Assembly: GCA_945906305.1 (NCBI GenBank)
Contig: CAMDQT010000011.1
Location: forward strand, 36,707-100,706
Length of the DNA: 64,000 nt
Direction of reading: 5' to 3'
Source: Ferrithrix thermotolerans DSM 19514
GTDB taxonomy: Bacteria > Actinomycetota > Acidimicrobiia > Acidimicrobiales > CAIXPF01
The notes below the pieces were generated by a model. The model was not told the origin of the DNA. It searched no databases and saw only the letters and a program-made list of their open reading frames with translations. A program made the translations under genes and the position numbers. Positions 19,246 to 26,950 of this stretch are shown here, piece after piece (positions within the stretch are counted from its first letter, which is position 1; each line of letters opens with the position of its first letter).

Positions 19246-20423
19246 TTAGCCTGCGCCTCCTGGGGCGTATGCGGATTGGGCACGTACTGTTGATCGCCGT
19301 CGAGAGCAGCCACATACGCCGCCACGGCGTCGAGTTGTTCCTGGGTATAGGTATTGCCGAAGGCTGGCATCATGCCGCTCTTGCATTGGGACTGACGGCC
19401 GTACACGAGACCCGTCTCACAGCCGTCGGCAATGAAGTTGGACAGCTGAGCTTCGTCGTTGAACTTCTCGTCCGCGGCCCAGAGGTTCGGACCGAAGGCA
19501 CCCGCACCCGTGGCCCCCGGCCGGTCGTAGGACCAACCTGGCGTGTGGCAGCGGGCGCAGGAGTACGAGCCGGCCGCGTCTTCGTTGTTGAACAACAACC
19601 CGCCGAGCTTCAGCTGTGCCGCCGATTCGCTGCTCGCGACACCGAGTTGGATCAGCGCCGCCGTATTGGTGGCGGACTCGGCAAAGGCCTTCGTCACGCG
19701 GTCCGATAGTTCCTTGCGCTTCTCGGCATCGCTGACGCCAAGGGCGAGTTCCGCCGTGACCCGTGCCACCAGACCCCGCCGCACCTGCACTTCGGCTTGC
19801 TCTGGGGTGATGACGATTGACGCGAGGTAGTCCACCAGGTTCTGGATCTGCTGGGTGTTCATGGCCCCGCCGCCAACGGTTGACCAAGGCTGCATGGGCG
19901 AGAAGGCACGGCCATGGTCGAGCACGTACTGAACCTCGTCGCGGCTGTAACGCAGCACGGCGTTGTTGAGGGCCGGTGCCTTCCAGGTCACATTGGCAAC
20001 ATAGGTTCCGGTCTTGCTTTGCAGGACGTAAGGAGCGATACCCCCGACTGCGCCCCGGCCGTGGCATGCGGCGCAGTTCGTGTTGAACAGCGTCTCGCCG
20101 CGGCTCGCGAAGACGGCATCAAACCGTTTGACCGCAGCCTCTTGGCGGCCCGGCTCGGCCAGCCAGTACAGCGGCAAACCCAACGCCACGATGCCGAGCA
20201 GGACCAACGACATCGTGAGGAAGCGATCGAGCCGCGGCCCTTCGAGTTCCTCGTCGGAGAAGTACGGCTTGCGGTTCGGAGCGTTGTCCGTTTCGCTTCC
20301 GAGTTCCGCCTTCGTGCGGCGGATGTTGACCGCGATGTAGACGGCGAAGCCGACAAAAACGATCCACGCCACGACCAGGCCAATCGCCCGTTGCATTGTG
20401 GATGCGAGAAAAACTGCGGTCAT
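19242..20423 (-). CDS. membrane-anchored diheme cytochrome c of the quinol:cytochrome c complex
   Basis: A 393-aa protein with two membrane helices (about 12-34 and 68-89) followed by two cytochrome c domains. Haem-binding motifs are CAACH at 117-121 and CARCH at 289-293; candidate sixth ligands are the Met of SPMQPWS and of GMMPAFG. A helical linker of about 70 residues separates the domains. It takes the place of QcrC in the usual actinobacterial bcc complex but has a different topology, with both helices N-terminal. ATG 20423 overlaps the Rieske stop (ATGA). It should accept electrons from the Rieske centre. Confidence 0.88.
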   Translation of the reverse strand: MTAVFLASTMQRAIGLVVAWIVFVGFAVYIAVNIRRTKAELGSETDNAPNRKPYFSDEELEGPRLDRFLTMSLVLLGIVALGLPLYWLAEPGRQEAAVKRFDAVFASRGETLFNTNCAACHGRGAVGGIAPYVLQSKTGTYVANVTWKAPALNNAVLRYSRDEVQYVLDHGRAFSPMQPWSTVGGGAMNTQQIQNLVDYLASIVITPEQAEVQVRRGLVARVTAELALGVSDAEKRKELSDRVTKAFAESATNTAALIQLGVASSESAAQLKLGGLLFNNEDAAGSYSCARCHTPGWSYDRPGATGAGAFGPNLWAADEKFNDEAQLSNFIADGCETGLVYGRQSQCKSGMMPAFGNTYTQEQLDAVAAYVAALDGDQQYVPNPHTPQEAQAK

Positions 20424-21295
20424 GCCCCGTGCCCTCCGGCGGACCCGATGCAGTGGGGTCCTTCAGCTTCTTGACCGGTCGTATTCGTGCCGATCGGCGG
20501 ACCCTGGATGATCTGTCCGGTGTTGATCACCAGGTTGCCCTTGGGGTCGAGAATGCCAGGGAAGCGGTCCATTCCCCGAGGAGCCGGTCCGCCCTTCTTT
20601 TCGCCATTCCGGTTGTACTGCGATCCGTGACAGGGGCATTCAAACCACTGAGAGGTCTTGCATTCGGGTACTCGGCAACCGAGATGGGGGCAGGTCTGCC
20701 ACAGGGCGGTGAAGCCCGCTTGGAGAATGGGGTGCAGGACCGCCGGATAGGCCGCCTGGCCTTTGGGTACCGCCGTGGTCGGATACTCGGTGACCCAGGC
20801 CCGACCTTCGGGTACATACAGGAACCCGTTGTTGGCTTTGATCCGGGCCCGCACATCGGTGGCCGCGCCGATGGTGATCTGTGCACCGAACCCGCCACTG
20901 GCACTCGGCCAAAGATAGGCGATGACCGCAGCACCGAAGCCGGACAACGACATCACCATGAAGCCCACGATGGAGCGGTTGAGAAACTGCCTCCGGGTTA
21001 CTCCGAGAGTTTCGGCGTCCGGCGGTACGTAGGCGACCGGAGCCTTGGCCACAACCGGCTCGATCTCGGCCTTGCCGCTGCGGGCGAGGGCGACGGCGTT
21101 CTCGTAGTCACGACCAGATGGGGGCTGGGGTGTCTTCGCGCCCGTCCGGGCGTCAGCGTCACGTTTCTGAGTCTCTCGACTGAGTTGTCCGACGGCGAGG
21201 TCTCGGTCTCGGCGGCGGGCCGTACCGAGCAACAAAATCGCGGCCAGCGCCACAAGGGCAATAGCGACGATGACGACGATGGTGTAGGTGCTCAC
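20420..21295 (-). CDS. qcrA: Rieske iron-sulfur protein of the quinol:cytochrome c complex
   Basis: A 291-aa protein. Rieske boxes are CPHLGC (202-207) and CPCHGS (220-225), giving ligands Cys202, His204, Cys220, His223 and disulfide Cys207-Cys222. There are two membrane segments, an N-terminal helix at 4-24 and one at about 107-130 just after the twin-arginine-like RRQFLNR, as in actinobacterial QcrA proteins. GTG 21295 is chosen because a GGAG lies eight bases upstream. It moves the high-potential electron from menaquinol to the cytochrome c. Confidence 0.93.
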   Translation of the reverse strand: MSTYTIVVIVAIALVALAAILLLGTARRRDRDLAVGQLSRETQKRDADARTGAKTPQPPSGRDYENAVALARSGKAEIEPVVAKAPVAYVPPDAETLGVTRRQFLNRSIVGFMVMSLSGFGAAVIAYLWPSASGGFGAQITIGAATDVRARIKANNGFLYVPEGRAWVTEYPTTAVPKGQAAYPAVLHPILQAGFTALWQTCPHLGCRVPECKTSQWFECPCHGSQYNRNGEKKGGPAPRGMDRFPGILDPKGNLVINTGQIIQGPPIGTNTTGQEAEGPHCIGSAGGHGA

Positions 21296-21311
21296 GTTGT
21301 TGCTCCGACCG

Positions 21312-22082
21312 TCACAACTCGAAGAAGAGGCCGCGGGTCCACGGGAACACGAAGTTGAAGCCCGGACCACGAAAGAACGACCCGATACATACCAAGACTG
21401 CCCAGAACATCAAGAACACCGTCAGTAGGGCAACGGTGAACTTGCGGTCCTCGGGCTTGTTCGACGGGTTCTTGTCGACATAGGGCGCCATGCCCAGCAC
21501 AAACAACCCCATGCCGGGAATGGTCACACCTGCCACCATCGGGTGGAACATGGTGAGCAACTCCTGAAGCCCCAAGAAATACCACGGGGCCTTCGAGGGG
21601 TTCGGCGTGCGGTTGAGGTTGGCCATTTCCAGCAGCGGGGCATTCACGAATACCGAGAAGATGAAGGCGAAGGCCGTGATCAGCAAGGCCGCGACGAACT
21701 CCGCAACAATCAAATGCGGCCAGGTGTGCACCTTGTCCTGCGGGGTGGCTCGCACATCTTGGATGGAGCCGGACTTCACCACCGTGAGCAAGCGCTGGGT
21801 GTGTCCCCCCGGTCCGGAAGCCACCGGTCGGGGATCCGTCGTCATCGTGGCGACCGCCCCGGCTGGCGCCGCAACCGCCAGACCGACGTTCTGCGCCGCG
21901 GACCGACCGCGGTCGAAGAGATAATCGGGGATCTTGTCACCGCCACCGCCAGCGGTGGGAGCCCCAGCGGAAGCTGGCGCTTCAGCCGCGGCCGTCGGCG
22001 CGTCCCCGCCGGCCGACTTGGCCTCGGCCTTCGCCTTGGCGGCCTCGGCCCGCTTCCGAAGATGCTCGGGGATCTCGGTCAT
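21312..22082 (-). CDS. cytochrome b C-terminal domain protein (subunit IV-like)
   Basis: A 256-aa protein with three membrane helices (about 123-147, 178-200 and 217-236). NRTPNPSKAPWYFLGLQELL marks the quinol-oxidation site; the usual PEWY is replaced by APWY. Before the first helix is a cytosolic stretch of about 120 residues rich in Ala, Gly and Pro. It begins TEIPEHLRKR and contains a related IPDYLFDRGR at 51-60; the same kind of motif starts the cytochrome c at 24330. It pairs with the b6-type protein encoded just upstream, so cytochrome b is split in two as in b6f complexes. Confidence 0.92.
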   Translation of the reverse strand: MTEIPEHLRKRAEAAKAKAEAKSAGGDAPTAAAEAPASAGAPTAGGGGDKIPDYLFDRGRSAAQNVGLAVAAPAGAVATMTTDPRPVASGPGGHTQRLLTVVKSGSIQDVRATPQDKVHTWPHLIVAEFVAALLITAFAFIFSVFVNAPLLEMANLNRTPNPSKAPWYFLGLQELLTMFHPMVAGVTIPGMGLFVLGMAPYVDKNPSNKPEDRKFTVALLTVFLMFWAVLVCIGSFFRGPGFNFVFPWTRGLFFEL

Positions 22083-22107
22083 TCGCTCTTCCCTTTCCCA
22101 GCCTCGA

Positions 22108-22890
22108 TCACAACGGCCCGGAGATCCCGCCGTCCTTGCGGACTCTCCAGAAGTGGATGGCCATGAAGATCACCGTTACGAAAGGCAACATCAAGACATG
22201 CAGGACATACCAGCGCAGCAAGGTGTCCGAACCGATTTCGAAACCGCCGAGCAGAACGAAGCGGACCTGCTTCCCGAACACTGGTGTGTAGCCCATCATG
22301 TTCGTACCGACGGTCACCGCCCAGAGCGCGAGCTGGTCCCATGGCAACAGATAGCCGGTGAAGGAGAGCAGCAGCGTGAACTGCAAAAGCATCACGCCGA
22401 TGACCCAGTTGAACTCCCGCGGCGGCTTGTAGGCGCCGTGGTAGAAGACCCGCGCCATATGCAGAAACACCGAGATCACCATGAGGTGAGCCGCCCATCG
22501 GTGCATATTCCGCACTAGGAGCCCGAAGGCCACCGCCGTCTCCAAGGCGTAGATGTCGTCCCAGGCCTGAGCTGCGGTTGGCCGATAGAAGAACATCAGA
22601 AAGATGCCGGTCACCGTGAGGTGAATGAACAAAAAGAAGCTCAGCCCACCGAGGCAGAGCGTGTAGCTCACCTTCACGGCGTGGCGCTTCACCTTCACCG
22701 GGTGGAGGTGATAGAGCACGCTGTTCATGATCACGTACGACCGGTTACGTGGGCTATCGGTATAGCCCTTCCGGAAGATTGAGCCGGGACGGAAAATTGA
22801 GTTCCACGCCTGGCTACCTTGGACCTTGCCGGTCACTTCGCTGACCTTGTCGGCCAGTTGATCGCTTCGGCGTGGTGCCGTCTTCGCCAC
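22108..22890 (-). CDS. cytochrome b6-type N-terminal cytochrome b
   Basis: A 260-aa four-helix protein. Haem b ligands are His130/His144 (13 residues between) and His231/His246 (14 between), the b6 pattern rather than the bc1 pattern of 13 and 13. Cys79 in SYTLCLGGLSFF aligns, with the same 19-residue spacing to the YRP motif, with the Cys of plant and cyanobacterial cytochrome b6 that covalently holds the extra haem c. GTG 22890 has a strong GGGAGAGG upstream. This suggests a menaquinol-oxidising complex closer to b6f than to the usual actinobacterial bcc. Confidence 0.93.
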   Translation of the reverse strand: MAKTAPRRSDQLADKVSEVTGKVQGSQAWNSIFRPGSIFRKGYTDSPRNRSYVIMNSVLYHLHPVKVKRHAVKVSYTLCLGGLSFFLFIHLTVTGIFLMFFYRPTAAQAWDDIYALETAVAFGLLVRNMHRWAAHLMVISVFLHMARVFYHGAYKPPREFNWVIGVMLLQFTLLLSFTGYLLPWDQLALWAVTVGTNMMGYTPVFGKQVRFVLLGGFEIGSDTLLRWYVLHVLMLPFVTVIFMAIHFWRVRKDGGISGPL

Positions 22891-23021
22891 CGATGCCTCT
22901 CCCTACCCTCGCAGTTCCCACTGAGGAGCCTGTCCGAGGCCCATCAGCACTGACATTACGTAACTACACCGCTGTGCGGCGAACTCACTGCGGCCGGATC
23001 TCCCCGACCAGTTCTCGTTCG

Positions 23022-23438
23022 CTAGCCCAACCTCATCCCATAGGCATACCCGTGGGTGTTCGTGCGCATATGGATGTCGCCCTCCGCGCCCGGATCCACC
23101 AACTTCCCGAGAATGATGACGCCGGTCGGACAGCGATCGACGCACAAGGCGCAACGCGTGCAGACATCATCGTCAATCGTGAACACCACGTGGTCGGCGG
23201 GGTCAGTCCCCGGCTTCTCGACGTCGTATGCCTCGGCGATGGCCGACGGTGACACCATGTGAATGCACTTCCACGGACAGATGTCCACGCAGCCTTCGCA
23301 CATGATGCATTCGGACTGATCGATATGAATGAACTGCTTCGGCTTGACCGCCTGGCTGAGCCACTGGGCATCAACTTCGTACAGGACGTAGTCCGAGCGG
23401 AACTCGGGCATCGGGGGATTTGCATCGGTGCGGGCCAT
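23022..23438 (-). CDS. 2x[4Fe-4S] ferredoxin linked to the cytochrome b complex
   Basis: A 138-aa soluble protein with two complete cluster motifs: Cys44, 47, 50, 54 (CIMCEGCVDICP) and Cys93, 96, 99, 103 (CTRCALCVDRCP). About 35 residues separate them, more than in small ferredoxins. The N-terminal 40 residues (DYVLYEVDAQWLSQ) are unlike NuoI. ATG 23438 has an AAAGGA nine bases upstream. Being second in the operon, before cytochrome b, it could feed or take electrons at the cytoplasmic face; direction and partner are unknown. Confidence 0.88.
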   Translation of the reverse strand: MARTDANPPMPEFRSDYVLYEVDAQWLSQAVKPKQFIHIDQSECIMCEGCVDICPWKCIHMVSPSAIAEAYDVEKPGTDPADHVVFTIDDDVCTRCALCVDRCPTGVIILGKLVDPGAEGDIHMRTNTHGYAYGMRLG

Positions 23439-23502
23439 TGGTGCCGTCCTTTCTCGGTCGGGCAGGTGAACGGGTCGAAGAGAACTGCTTGGCGGCGAGG
23501 CC

Positions 23503-24003
23503 TCAGGCCCGGATCAAGGGGCGGCCATAATCGGAACGCTGAACCTCGCTACTCGGCGCCTTCTTGCCCCGCTTCTGCCACATCACGAACAGTGCGCCAT
23601 TGAGGCCGAGCGCCACCACGTAGATCCCGCCGGCGACGAAGTCGCGGGCATGCTGGTAGTGCAGGGTGAACGGCAACTTCGTGAGCAGGTCGAAAGGGCC
23701 GTGCCAGAAACGATCAGGGCGCCAGTTCCACTCGTTATCAGCGAGGGTGAGCCACTGATGCGGCACCACCCCGTACCACCAGAACATGAGGAAGAACGCC
23801 CACGTCGCGCTGACCATGGCTTCACCCCAGCTCAGCGGGGTGTTCGCTGGCCGACGTAGGGAGAAATAGCGGTAGGGAACAACGAGCAGGACCGTGCCGA
23901 TCAGGATCGATGTGATCAGGGCTACCACGTTGGGGCCGTCCTCCTCGTGAATCTCTGCACAAGCGTAGTCTTCAAATCCCGCCAGGAGCACAACAGGCTG
24001 CAT
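23503..24003 (-). CDS. small membrane protein, first gene of the respiratory block
   Basis: A 166-aa protein from ATG 24003, or 208 aa if ATG 24129 is used; neither has a clear ribosome binding site. Three hydrophobic segments are visible (VALITSILIGTVLLVV; SATWAFFLMFWWYGVV; GGIYVVALGLNGALFV), with a Trp-rich loop between the second and third (DNEWNWRPDRFW). No haem or metal motif stands out. I do not recognise the family. It leads the operon with the ferredoxin and cytochrome b, so it may be a structural subunit. Confidence 0.7.
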   Translation of the reverse strand: MQPVVLLAGFEDYACAEIHEEDGPNVVALITSILIGTVLLVVPYRYFSLRRPANTPLSWGEAMVSATWAFFLMFWWYGVVPHQWLTLADNEWNWRPDRFWHGPFDLLTKLPFTLHYQHARDFVAGGIYVVALGLNGALFVMWQKRGKKAPSSEVQRSDYGRPLIRA

Positions 24004-24329
24004 CGTGTCCGGCGAAAAGTGGGGCGCCCATTGTCTACCAAACCCGATGGGTAACGAACGAAGTACGGCCAGGACGACGAAAATCGGGCCAACCGGCGAA
24101 GCGACTGGGGACCGCTCAGGGCGCGCCATCACTGCTGGTCTTGGTACTGCGCCACAGTCCTGCACGCCGCGACGTCACGGCCGGATTGGTTGCGTCCAGA
24201 TCGCCCTGCGATGATGTGGGAACACGACGCTTGCACCCTGAGGCGCTAGCGTCACCTCTAGAACCGCGGCTGGAGCAGCCCTGCTACCGGCCGGGCTTGT
24301 CGCCCGCAGGAAACGAACATCGAGGCATC
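24004..24329 (+). other. divergent intergenic region
   Basis: This 326-base stretch separates the minus-strand respiratory block from the plus-strand cytochrome c. It must hold promoters for both directions. Open frames here are continuations of the flanking genes upstream of their likely starts (ATG 24129 on the minus strand; the plus frame opens at 24141). I see no convincing -35/-10 pair and no Rex-type TTGTG-N8-CACAA site. Confidence 0.5.
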
Positions 24330-25115
24330 GTGACCGAGATCCCCGACCACCTCCTCCAACGTACGAGGTCCCGTCGACAAGCACTCGGCCTGCCCGTGAG
24401 TGGAGTCGATGGCGCGGGCGATGGGGCCGCGGCGGCTCCCGCCAGCGGAGGCGGCGTAGCTACGACGACCAGCGGCAACCTGCCCAAGGGCCCGGTGGCG
24501 CCGTCGGGGTCGCGCCCTACGTCGAAGGCGGCGGCTCGGCCCGCGGCACCCTACGCCGAAGCATCGGCTCGTCGCACCCGAATTCCGGTGTGGGCCATGC
24601 CCGTGGTGGCCATCTTGCCCTTGTGGGCCTTGTTGTACGCCGGCACGATGACCAAGCCCCATTCCAAGACCCCGACGCTGGTCGAGGCGGGCGGCGAGGT
24701 CTTCAGTGCGGCCGGATGCGCGGGCTGTCACGGCGCCAGTGGGGGCGGCGGAGTCGGCCCCGCAATTGCCAAGGGCGCGGTCATTGCGACCTACCCGAAC
24801 CCTGTCGACCAAGTTCGCTGGGTGATCCTCGGCTCGACTGGTGGTGGCGAGCTCTACGCCAAGGCGGGCAAGACCTCCATCGGTGGCATGCCAGCGTTCG
24901 GCGAAACCCTCACCTTGAGCCAAATCGTCGAGGTCGTTCTGCACGAACGCCAGACCCTCAGCGGTCAAAAGGCCGAGGCCGATGCCGAGGGTTGGGCCGA
25001 CCTACGCAAGCTTCCCGAAGAGTTCTCGGCTCTGGGCTACACCAGCGGCGAGGTCGAAATGATCCTCGAGGAGATGGCGGCGCAGGAAGGCATTTCGATG
25101 CCCGAGCACGAGTGA
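24330..25115 (+). CDS. membrane-anchored monoheme cytochrome c
   Basis: A 261-aa protein with one haem motif CAGCH (130-134) and a candidate sixth ligand in GGMPAFGE. A single helix at about 87-106 anchors it, and the 85 residues before it are an Ala/Pro/Gly-rich cytosolic region. It starts TEIPDHLLQRTRSRRQ, closely like the start of the subunit IV-like protein (TEIPEHLRKRAEAAKA). GTG 24330 is chosen for that match and a GAGG just upstream. It is divergent from the cytochrome b block and probably carries electrons on to an oxidase or is a further subunit. Confidence 0.85.
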   Translation: MTEIPDHLLQRTRSRRQALGLPVSGVDGAGDGAAAAPASGGGVATTTSGNLPKGPVAPSGSRPTSKAAARPAAPYAEASARRTRIPVWAMPVVAILPLWALLYAGTMTKPHSKTPTLVEAGGEVFSAAGCAGCHGASGGGGVGPAIAKGAVIATYPNPVDQVRWVILGSTGGGELYAKAGKTSIGGMPAFGETLTLSQIVEVVLHERQTLSGQKAEADAEGWADLRKLPEEFSALGYTSGEVEMILEEMAAQEGISMPEHE

Positions 25116-25181
25116 GCGCGAGTCGCTCCGCCGTGCTCCACTCCGTGCGTCCTGACCGGCACCGACATCCAAGCTGGTGAC

Positions 25182-26429
25182 ATGACCTATGACGTGCTCG
25201 TGGTCGGCGCTGGACCGGCTGGCGCTTCGGCCTCCTACTGGCTGGCCGAGGCTGGCCATCGGGTGCTCACCGTCGAAAAAGCCACATTCCCCCGCGACAA
25301 GACCTGTGGCGACGGGGTCACACCGCGCGCGGTGCACGAGCTGCAGCTCATGGGCCTTGGCGACGAGCTGGCGCGCTATCACCGGTTCGAAGGGTTGCGA
25401 GCCACCGGACACGGACGCAGCCTGGAGCTGCAGTGGCCTTCGCACAGCGTCTATCCCTCCCACGGATATGTGATTCGACGCTGTGACCTCGATGCCTTCG
25501 TGGCCGAACATGCCGTCGGCGCCGGTGCCGAACTACGCCAAGGCACCACGGCCGTGGCCCCCATTTCCGAAAATGGACGGGTCGTGGGGGCTACCCTCAA
25601 GCGGCCGGACGGCCGCTACGAAGACGTCCGCTCACGTTTCGTCATCGTTGCCGAAGGGGCCAAGACGACCTTCGGGCGGGCGCTGGGCACGGTACAAGAC
25701 CGCGGTTACCCCCAAGGAATGGCCTTGCGTGGCTACTTCACTTCGCCCCGCCACCAGGACCCTTGGATCGAGTCGGCGCTCGACCTACGCGATCGGCAGG
25801 GCCATTCTCTGCCGGGCTATGGCTGGATCTTCCCGGTGGGTAACGGCACCATCAACGTTGGCGTCGGACTGTTGTCGACCTTCAAGCACTACAAGGAGAT
25901 CAACACCACCCACCTGCTCAACGAATACGTCGCCACGGCACCGTCGTACTGGGCCATCTCGGCCGACACCGCGGTCGGCCGGGCCACCGGTGGACGCCTC
26001 CCTATGGGTGGGTCGGTTGGACCGAAGGCCGGACCGGGCTGGCTGCTGGCGGGCGACTCCGCCGGTACCGTCAACCCGTTCAATGGCGAAGGCATCGACT
26101 ATGCCTACGAGACTGGCCGGATGGCCGCGGGGGTCATCAGCGACGCCATCCGCCTCGGGGACCCCTCCTTGCTGGAGCGCTATCCCGAGTTGCTCGATGC
26201 GGAATACGGCCGATACTTCAAGGTCGCTCGACTTTTCACCAAGGTCATCGGCCGGCCCGCGTTGATGCGGGAGTTGACCCGGGTTGGCCTGCATTCCAAG
26301 CCACTCATGGAATGGGTGCTGCGGATCATGGCCAACCTCATGCGACCCGACGAACTCGGGCCGGCCGAAGCCGCCTACAAAGCCGTCGCGGCGCTGGCCC
26401 GAGTCGTACCCGAGCGCAACGCCGCCTGA
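25182..26429 (+). CDS. geranylgeranyl reductase family flavoprotein, candidate menaquinone reductase
   Basis: A 415-aa FAD enzyme. The dinucleotide-binding fingerprint VVGAGPAGASASYWLA is at residue 7, PRDKTCGDGVTPRAV near 38, and the second FAD motif LLAGDSAGTVNPFNGEGIDYA near 290. Mycobacterial MenJ, which saturates one isoprene unit of menaquinone, belongs to this family. The position beside menaquinone-dependent respiratory genes supports that role, but archaeal-lipid-type or chlorophyll-type reductases share the fold, so the substrate is inferred. Confidence 0.85.
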   Translation: MTYDVLVVGAGPAGASASYWLAEAGHRVLTVEKATFPRDKTCGDGVTPRAVHELQLMGLGDELARYHRFEGLRATGHGRSLELQWPSHSVYPSHGYVIRRCDLDAFVAEHAVGAGAELRQGTTAVAPISENGRVVGATLKRPDGRYEDVRSRFVIVAEGAKTTFGRALGTVQDRGYPQGMALRGYFTSPRHQDPWIESALDLRDRQGHSLPGYGWIFPVGNGTINVGVGLLSTFKHYKEINTTHLLNEYVATAPSYWAISADTAVGRATGGRLPMGGSVGPKAGPGWLLAGDSAGTVNPFNGEGIDYAYETGRMAAGVISDAIRLGDPSLLERYPELLDAEYGRYFKVARLFTKVIGRPALMRELTRVGLHSKPLMEWVLRIMANLMRPDELGPAEAAYKAVAALARVVPERNAA

Positions 26430-26437
26430 CCACCCAG

Positions 26438-26466
26438 GCTCCGGGCACCTTTGTGGGGCCGGGAGC
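26438..26466. terminator. convergent hairpin between flavoprotein and cupin genes
   Basis: Arms 26438-26449 and 26455-26466 pair at 10 of 12 positions around a five-base loop, between two convergent genes. There is no run of T on either side, so it is a candidate only; it could serve both strands. Confidence 0.45.
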
Positions 26467-26473
26467 GAATAAC

Positions 26474-26935
26474 TCAACGGTGCAAGTCGTCCACCCATGC
26501 CACGAGTTGCGGTTCATCGACCACCGCTAGGTCAAGGTTGACCACGACCGGCTCCTGCCCACTGCGCACCAGGACACAGGAAAGCTCCTCGTCCGCAGCA
26601 GCATTGATTTCTTGATGCGGCACATAGGGTGGCACGAAGATGAAGTCGCCCGGCCCCGCCTCGGCGGTGTACTCGAGCCGTTCGCCCCAACGCATCCGGG
26701 CCTTGCCGCTGACCACGTAAATGACGCTTTCAACCGGGCCATGATGATGTGCTGCAGTACGGGCGTCGGGATGGATGACCACCGTGCCCGCCCACAGCTT
26801 CTCCGCCCCAGCACGGGCGTGGGTGATCGCCGCGGCACGGTTCATCCCTGGGGTCTGTGCGGTGTTGGTATCGAGCGCTGAGGCCGGGATCACCTTGATT
26901 CCGTCATGGCGCCAATCACGATTTGCTTGGCTCAT
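26474..26935 (-). CDS. cupin-domain protein
   Basis: A 153-aa single-domain cupin. Motif 1 is visible as AHHHGPVESVIYVVSGKARM, giving His ligands and a Glu, and motif 2 as PGDFIFVPPYVPHQEI. It therefore likely binds one metal ion. ATG 26935 is preferred over an in-frame TTG at 26944. It lies just after the alcohol dehydrogenase and probably shares its transcript. Substrate unknown. Confidence 0.82.
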   Translation of the reverse strand: MSQANRDWRHDGIKVIPASALDTNTAQTPGMNRAAAITHARAGAEKLWAGTVVIHPDARTAAHHHGPVESVIYVVSGKARMRWGERLEYTAEAGPGDFIFVPPYVPHQEINAAADEELSCVLVRSGQEPVVVNLDLAVVDEPQLVAWVDDLHR

Positions 26936-26950
26936 GGAAGGCAACCCGGG

